In this document: in pieces, positions 25,826 through 34,499 of the stretch | Numbering within the stretch: position 1 is the stretch's first letter | Layout: every line of letters starts with the position of its first letter | Assembly: GCA_965222485.1 (NCBI GenBank) | Contig: CBDCUC010000030.1 | Span: 372,001 to 436,000, forward strand | From: CBDCUC01 sp965222485 | GTDB lineage: Bacteria; Pseudomonadota; Alphaproteobacteria; Rhizobiales; Hyphomicrobiaceae | Length of the DNA: 64,000 nucleotides | Reading direction: 5' to 3' | The notes under the pieces: model-generated | What the model was told of the DNA's origin: nothing | Seen by the model: only the letters and a program-made list of their open reading frames with translations | The model's database searches: none | Translations under genes and position numbers: made by a program

Positions 25826-27193
25826 ATGAAGTGGGCGCTCAAGGCTGCGGTTATCGTTGCCAGCACCGCATTGGGGCTTCAGTCGGCCACTGCCGCGGAC
25901 CTCGGCGGTGATTGCTGTGCGGATTTGGAAGAGCGAATTGCCGAACTGGAAGCGACTACGGTCCGCAAAGGAAACCGCAAGGTTTCTTTGACGATTTACG
26001 GGCAGGTCAACCAGGCTCTTTTGTACTGGGACGACGATTCAGAGAGCAACGTCTACGTTGTCAACAACAAGACGTCGACCAGCCACTTTGGGTTCGTCGG
26101 GACCGCGGCGATCACGGAAGACTACTCGGCTGGCTTCCGCATCGAGTTAGAAGTGGCGGCGGCAAATTCCGACTTTGTTGATCAGGGGCAGATACCCGGC
26201 GACCCAGCTTCGTTGGTGCCAGGCGGCTTTATCGGTGTCGGCGATGACGGGCGGACAGGCGTGTTCCTGAGGCATTCCAACTGGTGGATTGACAGCAAAC
26301 GCTGGGGCCGCATTACGGTTGGTCTGCAGTCGAACGCCACTGACAATATTGCCGAGATGGATTTGTCGCAGACATCCGTTGTGTCGTTGTCCGCTGTAGA
26401 GACCTGGAACGAAGGTTTCTTCCTGCGCGATGCGGATACGGGCAATGCTGTCCTGTTTCCAGGTGTTCTTGCGATTTCCGGCGCTGGCCTTTCGGTCATG
26501 GGTGACCTCTTCCGAGGTAACCTAGACGGTGGTCGCGCCAACCTCGTGCGGTACGATACGCCTGTGATTGGCGGTTTTGTCTTCTCTGCAGCTTGGGGTG
26601 AAGACGACGATTACGATTTTGGCTTGCGCTACGCGGGAACCCTTGGGGATGTGCGCGTGCGGGCCGGCATCGGCTATCACAACGGTAAGACGCTGGATAC
26701 CGATAACATTATCGCGCTTACAGGCGGTGCAAACGCGATTCCCGATCACGAGGAAGTCGTAGGATCCATCGCGCTGCTGCATGAACCGTCCGGTTTGTTC
26801 GTTACGGCTGCTGGCGGTGGGCGCAACTGGCTTGAAAGTCCGGTTGTAGGTGTGGAGCTGCTCGGTGAGAAGTACTTCTACATCAAATCCGGTTTTCTGC
26901 GGAACTGGCTGCCGTTTGGTAAGACGTCGATCTACGGCGAGTATTATCGGATCTGGAACGTCGGGCTAGAGTTTGGATCTCCACTCGACCCACGTTTCGA
27001 TGAAGAGGCTGAATCCTACGGGTTTGGTATTGTGCAGCACGTAGATGCCGCTGCTATGGAACTCTACCTGGCTTATCGTCACTATACGGCTGATGACATC
27101 ACCGATTTTGCGATCGCGCCGGGGGCTGTCACGTTGACGGATCACGATATCCGTATGGATATGATAATGACGGGTGCACGGATTAGTTTCTGA
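25826..27193 (+). CDS. Outer membrane porin (alphaproteobacterial type)
   Basis: This is a 455-residue precursor. ATG at 25826 follows AAAGGGGG and opens a signal peptide (MKWALKAAVIVASTALG, cleavage near ATAAD). A short coiled coil (CADLEERIAELEAT) comes next, as in porins whose N-terminus tethers trimers to the cell wall. The rest alternates in strand pattern: LTIYGQVNQALLYWDD, HFGFVGTAAI, the eyelet-like RIELEV region, and final strands ending DHDIRMDMIMTGARISF with the C-terminal Phe needed for barrel assembly. It should form a general diffusion channel. A strong terminator follows. Its place between a kinase and a Sel1 protein may be chance. Confidence 0.9.
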   Translation: MKWALKAAVIVASTALGLQSATAADLGGDCCADLEERIAELEATTVRKGNRKVSLTIYGQVNQALLYWDDDSESNVYVVNNKTSTSHFGFVGTAAITEDYSAGFRIELEVAAANSDFVDQGQIPGDPASLVPGGFIGVGDDGRTGVFLRHSNWWIDSKRWGRITVGLQSNATDNIAEMDLSQTSVVSLSAVETWNEGFFLRDADTGNAVLFPGVLAISGAGLSVMGDLFRGNLDGGRANLVRYDTPVIGGFVFSAAWGEDDDYDFGLRYAGTLGDVRVRAGIGYHNGKTLDTDNIIALTGGANAIPDHEEVVGSIALLHEPSGLFVTAAGGGRNWLESPVVGVELLGEKYFYIKSGFLRNWLPFGKTSIYGEYYRIWNVGLEFGSPLDPRFDEEAESYGFGIVQHVDAAAMELYLAYRHYTADDITDFAIAPGAVTLTDHDIRMDMIMTGARISF

Positions 27194-27282
27194 TCCATAG
27201 TCTGATACGCGTCAGTGTGGTCAGCAATAACGAAGTACTGCTTCATTGCTTCGTTGATGGGGACCACGTCACAAGACTAGAG

Positions 27283-27316
27283 ACACGGCTCGGGGGGACT
27301 CGGGCCGTGTTTTTTT
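27283..27316 (+). terminator. Rho-independent terminator after porin
   Basis: The stem ACACGGCTCG (27283-27292) pairs with CGGGCCGTGT (27301-27310) with one G-T pair and an 8-base loop. A run of seven T at 27310-27316 follows. Confidence 0.9.
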
Positions 27317-27446
27317 GCCGACTGCGGCGCGTGTGCAGACGCGGATAGATTTGAAATTGGGTTTGGCGGCTGCGGGTTGTGGGGCGACGGATGCGTGCTA
27401 TTTTGGGCTGATGGAGCTGAAGTTCGGCCTTGGGAGCTGAATCCTG

Positions 27447-29249
27447 ATGGGTGTCGCCCGCAAGTGGTTTACCTTTGCGATTTTTCTGGTTGGCTTGCTG
27501 CAGAGCGGGCCGGGCATTCGAGTGGCAGCCGACGATAGTAAGCCGTTGGAGTCGGGCTCGCCCAATGTATCCGCTGAGATTGAATTCTGGCAAAGCGTGA
27601 AGGACACCAGCAATCCGTTGGAACTGGAGGCCTTTATCGCGGCCTACCCAACAGGAAAGTTTTCCGGCCTTGCCATGATCAGGCTGCAGGCACTGCGTGA
27701 AGCGCAGGAAAAGTCTCAGCGTGACGGCGGCTCAAGTTCGACAACCGGTGTCAAAACGCAATCTTCAACTTCAGAGCCGTCGGTCAGTTCCAACGGTGTT
27801 ATTCCCCCCGCACCCAAATCGCTTACTCAAAGCGGGTACATCGGAATGGAGCTGAAAGAACTGCCTGGTCAGGGTGGCGAAACGGCGAGCGGTGGGCGGC
27901 CGGTCACGCTGCGGGTTGAGAGGCTGTTTTCCTTCGGACCTGCAGCAGAAAGCGGAATTCAGGCGAAGGACGTGATCATTTCGGCAAATGACCGTCGGTT
28001 TGAGAGTGTCGGTGAATTCGTGCGCGTTATTCTCAATTCACCGGTGGGAACACCTTTGGACCTTGTCGTTTTTCGGGATGGGCGGCGCAAGTTGCTCACG
28101 ATACGCGTTGGTGACCGGTTGGAATCCTACTGGCGCGGTGCGCATCGCAACGATCCTGTTGCAATGGCGTTTCTCGGGTCTGCCTATCAGTATGGACGGC
28201 TTATCACCAAGGACTATGACAAAGCGTACTCATGGTTGAAAAAATCTGCCGATGCCGGCGAACCATTTGGAGAGCGGCAATTGGCTTTGCTCTACCAAGA
28301 CTCCGGCTGGAGCAAAATGGATTGGGCTCGTTCGCTAGAGTGGTTGGAAAAGGCGATAGGCCACGGTGATACCCACGCGAAAGTTATGGCCGGCAACATT
28401 CTGCTCTACGGGACAAAGGGCGTGAAAGCGGATCCGATGCGTGCGGTTGGTTTTTATAGAAGTGCTGCGGCGGAAGGGTCGGCACAGGCCCAATACGGAT
28501 TGGGACGCGCATATACTTATGGGCGTGGTGTAGAGAAAGACTTGGGTCAAGCCTTCAAGTGGTTTCGCAAGTCCGCAGAAAACAACTTGGGTGATGGACA
28601 ATTTCAGGTCGGCTACATGTTGGATGTCGGACAAGGCGTGAAGGAAGATAACAAAGAGGCGGCGGCATGGTATGAGAAAGCGGCCGCACGCGGGCAGAGC
28701 CAGGCGATGATCAATTTGGCGATCCTGTATCATCTTGGGGATGGTGTGCCAAAAGATGTGACGAAGGCGGCTGAGTGGTATGAGAAGGGCGAGGCGGCCG
28801 GCAATCTGGAAGGCAAGAGCGGCGTTGGCTGGATGTATGAATTTGGCGTAGGTGGGCGGCCGAAGGATTATGCGAAGGCTGTAAGTTACTATCAGGCGGC
28901 GGCAGACAAAGGGAACGCTTCAGGCCAGTTCAACTTGGCGCGCTTGTATGAAATGGGCAAGGGCGTCGCGAAGGACCGTTCTGAGGCCGTTCGGCTCTAC
29001 CGGCTGGCGGCGGCAAGCGATGATCGTGCGACCAAGCGGCTCAAAGAGCTCGGTGAAGCGCCCTACGATTTGCGCGAAATGCAGCGTAATCTGATACGCC
29101 TGGGATTTGACCCGGGCGGTGCTGATGGAAAGTTGGGGGGAAAGACGCGCGCAGCCATTCGTGCGTTTCAAGAGCGGGAGGGATTGAGTTTGACCGGGCG
29201 TCCGACCCCGGAGTTGGCGCTAAGATTGCGCAATGCCGGTAACAAATAA
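27447..29249 (+). CDS. PDZ-Sel1 repeat-peptidoglycan-binding envelope protein
   Basis: This is a 600-residue secreted protein. After a signal peptide (to about residue 28) comes a short domain, EFWQSVKDTSNPLELEAFI plus AAYPTGKF, seen in proteins found with caspase-like and Ser/Thr kinase genes. A PDZ domain follows (about 135-222, with GPAAESGIQAKDVI). Eight Sel1-type helical repeats then run from about 230 to 525. The C-terminus is a peptidoglycan_binding_1 domain (about 535-598: MQRNLIRLGFDPGGADGKLG, then TRAAIRAFQ). It is likely periplasmic and wall-bound, acting as a scaffold or protease adaptor. It has its own promoter region after the porin terminator. Confidence 0.88.
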   Translation: MGVARKWFTFAIFLVGLLQSGPGIRVAADDSKPLESGSPNVSAEIEFWQSVKDTSNPLELEAFIAAYPTGKFSGLAMIRLQALREAQEKSQRDGGSSSTTGVKTQSSTSEPSVSSNGVIPPAPKSLTQSGYIGMELKELPGQGGETASGGRPVTLRVERLFSFGPAAESGIQAKDVIISANDRRFESVGEFVRVILNSPVGTPLDLVVFRDGRRKLLTIRVGDRLESYWRGAHRNDPVAMAFLGSAYQYGRLITKDYDKAYSWLKKSADAGEPFGERQLALLYQDSGWSKMDWARSLEWLEKAIGHGDTHAKVMAGNILLYGTKGVKADPMRAVGFYRSAAAEGSAQAQYGLGRAYTYGRGVEKDLGQAFKWFRKSAENNLGDGQFQVGYMLDVGQGVKEDNKEAAAWYEKAAARGQSQAMINLAILYHLGDGVPKDVTKAAEWYEKGEAAGNLEGKSGVGWMYEFGVGGRPKDYAKAVSYYQAAADKGNASGQFNLARLYEMGKGVAKDRSEAVRLYRLAAASDDRATKRLKELGEAPYDLREMQRNLIRLGFDPGGADGKLGGKTRAAIRAFQEREGLSLTGRPTPELALRLRNAGNK

Positions 29250-29337
29250 GCCCATCTGTTATTTGGACTGGTCAGATAAGGTTTTTCTATACTGCGTGTT
29301 TTTCAATTTGATGTTGGTGCGCTTCAAGACGGAACGC

Positions 29338-29784
29338 TTAGGAACGTTGTTCCGCCGCACTTTTCAGTTCGGCAAGGTCCGCTTCAAGCATTTTTTTGAC
29401 GGAATTTTTCATAAATAGGCCCAATGGACTCAACAGGCGGGCAAAAAGCGTTACTGGCGTGCCTTCGAACGACATCTTCATCCGCGTGTTTTCGCCGTCA
29501 GGCTCCAGCACGTGTTCGGCACGATAAAACGTGCCATGGTTTTCTGCCGTCAATACAAACAGGTATGGCGCTTTGAATTCGGCGACCGTCATCTCTTCGG
29601 TGGCGGTGCGGCCGTACATCTGGCGGGTTTCGCGGAATGTCGTTCCGATGGCCGTAGGGCCTGCCGTTAGCACCTCAATATCGGATATGCCAGAGATGAT
29701 ATCCGGCCAACGCTCAATCTCCGTCATGGTTGCGAAAACCGCTTCGATCGGAGCCATGATGGTGGTCTCAAGCGTAAGCTTCAT
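29338..29784 (-). CDS. SRPBCC family protein
   Basis: This is a 148-residue START/Bet v1-like protein (SRPBCC superfamily) that forms a hydrophobic pocket. Typical features are the N-terminal strand LTLETTIMAPIEAVFATMTEIERWPDI (opening LTLETTIMAPIEAVF), the central GTTFRETRQMYGRT strands and a long C-terminal helix beginning KNSVKKMLEADL. Members bind lipids or act as polyketide cyclase-like proteins; no ligand can be assigned here. There is no signal peptide. It is divergent from the acyltransferase gene across 312 bp. Confidence 0.85.
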   Translation of the reverse strand: MKLTLETTIMAPIEAVFATMTEIERWPDIISGISDIEVLTAGPTAIGTTFRETRQMYGRTATEEMTVAEFKAPYLFVLTAENHGTFYRAEHVLEPDGENTRMKMSFEGTPVTLFARLLSPLGLFMKNSVKKMLEADLAELKSAAEQRS

Positions 29785-30096
29785 AGTTTGTGCCTTGTCG
29801 GATCATGCGCCTATCGTGAGTAACGATAAGACGCAATTTGCGTTGTGTCCTTCCACTCTACCCGTGAATCAGGGCACATAACGGATTGTCAATTAGGTCT
29901 TGTATTGTTCGAGTTGGCCGGTTTGATGATTTGTGCGCAATTCGATTGAGGCCAATCGGCTGGCTGTGACCTTGTTGTTGGCCGGTCTTGGATTTTAAGA
30001 TTGCTTCTAGGCCGCTGTCACACTGGACGGCGTGGAGTGTCGCTCGTCGTTGGGCATGCAGCTGCTCGCTATTCGTTTGTCTGAGATGGACTTGAG
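29785..30096. other. 312-bp divergent gap
   Basis: The gap separates the SRPBCC and acyltransferase genes. A 10-base direct repeat GTTGGCCGGT occurs at 29913-29922 and 29977-29986. No promoter, terminator or RNA gene was recognised. Confidence 0.35.
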
Positions 30097-30981
30097 ATGC
30101 GCGATTTGAGTTATGTATCGTTGAATGATCCTGCGTGGAAACGCTGGACCATGGCTGCGATTGAAGACCTTTCCGGGCGCCGGCGCTATCTGCCGCTCTA
30201 CCATCAATGGCGCGCGCGGGCCGCGACCAATCCCGATACCATGATGCGCGATATGCTCGATCTCATCGACGTTTCGCTTGATATCAAGGGGCCGGGTGCT
30301 TGGCCGCCTGAGATTTCGCACGATTTGCCTTTGGTGATGATTGCTAATCATCCCTATGGTCTGGCTGATGGTATCGCTGCGCTGGCGCTCTCAGAGTCAC
30401 TACAGCGTCCCTACCGTGTCTTGATCAACAAAGACCTTCTAAAGGTCCCTGAGATTAAGCATCTGGCACTGCCAATCGATTTTTCTGATACGCGCGAGGC
30501 GTTAGAGACCAACTTGGCATCGCGCGCAGAAGCGCGCCGACTGGTGCGCGAGGGTGTAACCATTGTCGTGTTTCCCGCCGGCGGTGTTGCAACGGCGTCA
30601 AATCCGTTCGGACGCGCTGAAGAGCTACCGTGGAAGTCTTTTACGGCCAGGCTTATCCAGCAGGCCAAAGCGTCGGTTCTGCCTGTGTTCTTCGAAGGAC
30701 AAAACAGCGTACCGTTTCATCTCGCAAGCCATTTTAGTTTGACATTGCGGTTGTCGCTCATTGTTTCGGAGTTTCGCAACTTTCCGGGCAAGCCGTTCGC
30801 AGTCCACGTCGGTGACATTATTCCATTCGAGCGTTTTGCGAACGGGCATGACCGTCAGGCTCTGGTGGATGAGCTTTATGTACACGTGCATCGACTAGAC
30901 CCTCTGGCACATGGCTTGAGCAATGATGATTTGCTCACGCGCCGAAACAATAGCCCGCGGCTGCGCTACCCGTGGGCATAA
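30097..30981 (+). CDS. Lysophospholipid acyltransferase family protein (PlsC-like)
   Basis: This is a 294-residue protein with the acyltransferase signatures NHPYGLADG (catalytic His and Asp, spaced H-x5-D as in OlsA-like and ACP-using relatives) and VVFPAGGVAT (glycerol-phosphate or substrate-binding site). The ALPIDFSDTREALETNLASR region and final VHVGDIIPFE are also typical. It lacks an obvious signal peptide, so it should act at the inner membrane, adding an acyl chain to a lysolipid. Whether it makes phosphatidate or an ornithine-type lipid cannot be told. No operon partner. Confidence 0.8.
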   Translation: MRDLSYVSLNDPAWKRWTMAAIEDLSGRRRYLPLYHQWRARAATNPDTMMRDMLDLIDVSLDIKGPGAWPPEISHDLPLVMIANHPYGLADGIAALALSESLQRPYRVLINKDLLKVPEIKHLALPIDFSDTREALETNLASRAEARRLVREGVTIVVFPAGGVATASNPFGRAEELPWKSFTARLIQQAKASVLPVFFEGQNSVPFHLASHFSLTLRLSLIVSEFRNFPGKPFAVHVGDIIPFERFANGHDRQALVDELYVHVHRLDPLAHGLSNDDLLTRRNNSPRLRYPWA

Positions 30982-31041
30982 AGTGCCCGAACCTGCCGGC
31001 CCGTCAGTTGCGCATGCTGGAAGAGTTTTCAAGCGAGGGAG

Positions 31042-31908
31042 TTAGTTTGCGGCCGGGCCTGTTGCGAGTTTTGGTCCGTCGGGTGCTCCCCACTCGGTCC
31101 AACTGCCGTCGTAGACTGCTGAAGTCGTGATTCCGGTGACAGCCAATGCCAGCGTCAGGATCGAGGCCGTCACGCCTGAGCCGCAGGTGGTGACGATGGG
31201 TGTGTTGAGATCGACCCCCGATTGGGAGAAGGCCTCACGAATTTCGTTTGCAGACTTCATCGTCCCGTCATCGTTCAGGACAGCCTTGAAGCAGACATTG
31301 CGCGAGCCGGGAATGTGGCCTTGGCGAAGGCCGGGCCGTGGCTCCGGTTCCTCGCCGGTGAAACGTGCAGGCGGTCGCGCGTCGACGATCTGGGCGGAAT
31401 TGCTGTCGATTATTGTGCGCACGTCAGCAAGATCTCGAACCAGACTGGCGTCGTGACGAGGTGTAAAATGGCGCCCCGTACGCGTAGCCGGCGGCCCATC
31501 TTCTAACGGGCGCCCCTCAGCCTTCCACTTCTTCAGCCCTCCGTTGAGAACTGCAACCTCGGCATGTCCCATCGCGCGAAACGTCCACCAGGCGCGCGGT
31601 GCGGAGAAGACGCCGTGCGTGTCGTAAATGACGATGGACTGACCGTCTCCGACGCCCATTGCTTTCATACGTGCTGCAAACTTGGCTGGCGGTGGCAGCA
31701 TGTGTGGTAGATCGCTTTGCGTGTCGCTTAATTCGTCAATATCGAAAAACAGTGCGCCGGGGATGTGCTCCTGCAGATACTCATCGTGTGCGTTGCGCTG
31801 CGCTCCAGGCATGTGCCAGGTCGCGTCGAATATGACGAGGTCAGGGGCATTAAGACGCTCTTGGAGCCAGTCGGTGTCGACGATCCAATTGTTTGTGGTC
31901 AGGGACAA
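31042..31908 (-). CDS. sseA: 3-mercaptopyruvate sulfurtransferase
   Basis: This is a tandem-rhodanese enzyme that takes sulfur from 3-mercaptopyruvate, 288 residues from the chosen start. The inactive N-terminal rhodanese domain shows VIFDATWHMPG and HIPGALFFDID. The C-terminal domain carries the catalytic loop CGSGVTAS, the version that defines mercaptopyruvate rather than thiosulfate sulfurtransferases. The reading frame is open further upstream, but TTG at 31908 has AAGGAG nine bases before it and begins with the conserved NNWIVDTDWL. Downstream of cysK on the same strand with 84 bp between, it probably forms a cysteine and sulfur operon. Confidence 0.93.
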   Translation of the reverse strand: MSLTTNNWIVDTDWLQERLNAPDLVIFDATWHMPGAQRNAHDEYLQEHIPGALFFDIDELSDTQSDLPHMLPPPAKFAARMKAMGVGDGQSIVIYDTHGVFSAPRAWWTFRAMGHAEVAVLNGGLKKWKAEGRPLEDGPPATRTGRHFTPRHDASLVRDLADVRTIIDSNSAQIVDARPPARFTGEEPEPRPGLRQGHIPGSRNVCFKAVLNDDGTMKSANEIREAFSQSGVDLNTPIVTTCGSGVTASILTLALAVTGITTSAVYDGSWTEWGAPDGPKLATGPAAN

Positions 31909-31992
31909 GGACGTGATCTCCTTGAAAGTCGGTCGCAGAAAAATGACGGTGGTTACTTGGTACGATGGCAAACAAACGCGCGGTCGGGAGAA

Positions 31993-33039
31993 CTAACTGT
32001 CGTCAGCAAATACATTTGGTAGGCTGGCGTCTTCATTTAAGTCGAGCCAATCCGGTGTCGGGAGATCCTTGGATTTGAGGAATTCCGCATTGAAGAGGCG
32101 CGATTGGTATCGCGTGCCGTAATCGCAAAGAATGGTGACGATGGTGTGCCCGGGTCCCAAGGCGCGCGCAAGCCGGATGGCGCCTGCGATGTTGACGCCG
32201 GAAGACAGCCCAAGACACAGACCCTCATGCTTTAGGGTATCGAATACTGCGCTTACTGCTTCAGCGTCGGGAATTTGGAACGAATGATCGACGCTCAATC
32301 CTTCCAGGTTTTTTGTAATGCGACCTTGGCCGATGCCTTCACTGATGGATGAGCCTTCGGCCTTCAACTCGCCGCTTGTGTAGTAGCTGTAGAGCGCTGC
32401 GCCGGGCGGATCGGCAAGTCCAATCGCAATGTCCGATTTTTTTTCCCGCAAACCGGCGGCGACGCCGGCCAAAGTGCCTCCGGAGCCGACGGCACAAATA
32501 AAACCGTCGATTTTTCCATCCGTGTCCTGCCAAATTTCAGGGGCGGTCGTTTCGATGTGAGCCTGGCGGTTTGCGACGTTATCGAACTGATTGGCCCAGA
32601 TGGCGCCGGCAGGCTCCGTTTCATTGAGCGCTTCAGCAAGCCGCGCGGAATACTTCACGTAGTTGTTGGGGTTGCGATAGGGCTTTGCAGGGACCTCGAC
32701 AAGCGTCGCGCCCAGCACACGCAGTGCATCTTTCTTCTCGTCCGACTGAGTTTCGGGAATGACGATAACGCTGCGGTAGCCCATGGCGTTCGCCATGACG
32801 GTCAGACCAATGCCGGTGTTGCCGGCGGTTCCTTCGACAATGGTGCCGCCTGGCCGCAACTGACCGCGTGCGACTGCGTCATTAATAATGTAGAGGGCTG
32901 CGCGATCTTTGACCGATTGGCCGGGGTTCATGAATTCTGCTTTGCCGAGCAACGTACAGCCGGTGGCTTCAGAGGCGTGCCGCAGTTTGATAAGGGGCGT
33001 GCGTCCGACAGCGTCAACGACACTGGAGCAATATTTCAA
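31993..33039 (-). CDS. cysK: Cysteine synthase A (O-acetylserine sulfhydrylase)
   Basis: This PLP enzyme makes cysteine from O-acetylserine and sulfide, 348 residues from the chosen start. Features are VVDAVGRTPLIKL, the PLP lysine in NPGQSVKDRAA, the substrate loop GTAGNTGIGL, and GSGGTLAGVAAGL binding the PLP phosphate. It has insertions compared with E. coli CysK, such as PPGAALYSYY, typical of the longer alphaproteobacterial form. TTG at 33039 was chosen because GGAGG lies eight bases upstream; an in-frame TTG at 33078 lacks this. It leads the cysK-sseA pair on the minus strand. Confidence 0.94.
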   Translation of the reverse strand: MKYCSSVVDAVGRTPLIKLRHASEATGCTLLGKAEFMNPGQSVKDRAALYIINDAVARGQLRPGGTIVEGTAGNTGIGLTVMANAMGYRSVIVIPETQSDEKKDALRVLGATLVEVPAKPYRNPNNYVKYSARLAEALNETEPAGAIWANQFDNVANRQAHIETTAPEIWQDTDGKIDGFICAVGSGGTLAGVAAGLREKKSDIAIGLADPPGAALYSYYTSGELKAEGSSISEGIGQGRITKNLEGLSVDHSFQIPDAEAVSAVFDTLKHEGLCLGLSSGVNIAGAIRLARALGPGHTIVTILCDYGTRYQSRLFNAEFLKSKDLPTPDWLDLNEDASLPNVFADDS

Positions 33040-33353
33040 TGGAGCGTCCTCCGGGCAGAATTCAGGTGGGCAGCACAACTCGGCAGATGATGTCTTAAGG
33101 ACGGGCCGTCGGTTCTGGCCCGCTATCGAAATCGGCTGACTTTAGACCGGGCGACAACCTAGCGGTGCCGGTGGAGCGCTGCAAGACGCTGGCGAGTCCA
33201 CGTTTGGGGGATATCGGTCAGCCCCATTCGTTTCAGAACAAAACAGCGCTTAACCCCGTCTTAACCAGCACTTTCTAGGGTTGGAGTCGGCAAACTGGAG
33301 GTTGTGCAGGTCGCCAATCATGAGCGCCTGTCGGTTTTAGGGGTACAAGGACA
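33040..33353. other. 314-bp divergent gap between cysK and barrel protein gene
   Basis: The gap contains two CTTAACC-like elements (about 33250-33265) but no convincing palindrome, terminator or RNA fold. Promoters for both flanking genes should lie here. Confidence 0.35.
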
Positions 33354-34250
33354 ATGAGACCATCGATGAAACTGGGTGCGGTCGGTCTGGCGGCATTTGG
33401 GGCGGCTGTGATGACGACGCCATCAACGGCTGCGGACCTTAACTACGGCGGTTCGCTGAAGGACACCGGTTACACGGCGCCGGTGGCGGGCGCAGGTCCT
33501 TGTTATGTGCGCGCCGATGTCGGCTATGCCTGGGCACCCGCGCCGGACGTTGAGTGGCCTGTCAAAAACGAACGCTTCACGGGTGACGCCAATGCAAACG
33601 GCATCATCGATTCCGATGAAATCACTTTCATCGATGCAGGTTCGGCGGTCAATGCGGTTGATTTCAACGGTTCGTGGCTAGGCGAAGTCGGCGCGGGTTG
33701 TGGACAGGGCTCGCGCGGTTGGCGTGGGGAGATCATGTTCGGTTTCCGCAGCAAACAGAAACTCACAGGTATTCCTGCGGAATATGAGGGGACGCTCGTC
33801 GGTGATCCGGTCAACACACCACCTGAGGATATTGATGACCCTCTAAACACCAGTATCCGTTCGCTGACCCTTATGTTCAACCTTTATCGCGACCTGGGCC
33901 GCTGGGGACCAGTGGTGCCCTACATCGGCGCCGGTATCGGCATGGCGTTCAATGAGATGAGCGAAGTTTATTTCACGGGCAATCCGAATCTGGTCAATCG
34001 CATCGAGGGTAATGAAGAAACCAGCTTTGCCTGGTCGGTTATGGCGGGTGTCGCTTATCAGATTTCACCTCGCGCCATTCTAGATCTGGGCTACCGATAC
34101 ATCGATCTCGGCGATATCGAGTCCGGCACGATCGACGATGCGGGCTTTAAGAATCCGGCCGTGGAAGTCGAGGATCTGTCTGCTCATGAGATCAAACTTG
34201 GCCTGCGCTATCACTTCGGGGCGCGTAGCTCGCACGTGGCGCTGAAATAG
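33354..34250 (+). CDS. Outer membrane beta-barrel protein (Omp25/RopB-like)
   Basis: This is a 298-residue precursor. A signal peptide ends near STAAD (about residue 27/28). The mature part has amphipathic strands such as CYVRADVGYAWA, GWRGEIMFGFR, VPYIGAGIGMAFNEM and the final LSAHEIKLGLRYHFG. This matches small outer membrane barrels abundant in Hyphomicrobiales, often antigens or surface proteins. A loop near residues 80-95 (GDANANGIIDSDEITFID) looks like a calcium-binding EF-hand: D-x-N-x-N-G-x-I-D-x-x-E. That is notable for a surface loop. The start has AAGGAC just upstream. A terminator follows. Confidence 0.85.
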   Translation: MRPSMKLGAVGLAAFGAAVMTTPSTAADLNYGGSLKDTGYTAPVAGAGPCYVRADVGYAWAPAPDVEWPVKNERFTGDANANGIIDSDEITFIDAGSAVNAVDFNGSWLGEVGAGCGQGSRGWRGEIMFGFRSKQKLTGIPAEYEGTLVGDPVNTPPEDIDDPLNTSIRSLTLMFNLYRDLGRWGPVVPYIGAGIGMAFNEMSEVYFTGNPNLVNRIEGNEETSFAWSVMAGVAYQISPRAILDLGYRYIDLGDIESGTIDDAGFKNPAVEVEDLSAHEIKLGLRYHFGARSSHVALK

Positions 34251-34280
34251 TCATATTCGGCTCCCATTCAGAAAAATACC

Positions 34281-34310
34281 GGCCGGGCCAGGTGTTGGAC
34301 CCGGCCTTTT
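34281..34310 (+). terminator. Rho-independent terminator after barrel protein gene
   Basis: GGCCGGG (34281-34287) pairs with CCCGGCC (34300-34306), with a 12-base loop and TTTT directly after. The T-run is short (TTTTCTTG), so efficiency may be moderate. Confidence 0.75.
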
Positions 34311-34460
34311 CTTGCGTTTTGCCGACGGCCTGCGGGTTATTCGTCAGGAAGCATCCTATGGTCCTTAGGCACGGCTCAAGCCTTTTAGGCCGCGGATGGG
34401 GTTGGGGGCTCGACGTTGGAATTCTTCCTCCCAGCCCCAATATTGATCGGTATTGCCTCA

Positions 34461-34499
34461 TGTACACGTCGGGATCTTGGCTGTTAACCGACGTGTACA
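34461..34499. repeat. Perfect 12-bp inverted repeat in gap before tRNA-Leu
   Basis: TGTACACGTCGG (34461-34472) and CCGACGTGTACA (34488-34499) are exact reverse complements around a 15-base spacer. The element is followed by GGTTTTGG, too weak for a clear terminator, and a proper terminator already closes the upstream gene. It may be a regulator site, a second terminator or a mobile-element scar. The rest of the 413-bp gap (34251-34663) shows nothing recognisable. Confidence 0.6.

Noticed and set aside
16372..29249. Reading the kinase-PP2C-VWA set as a TerY-P type or phage-defence system
   Set aside because: No Ter genes, nuclease, toxin or mobile-element genes are present. The linked genes are envelope proteins, so a defence role has no support here.
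16372..29249. Type VI secretion regulation (PpkA/PppA/Fha)
   Set aside because: Kinase, PP2C and FHA resemble the T6SS control set, but no T6SS structural gene occurs in the window.
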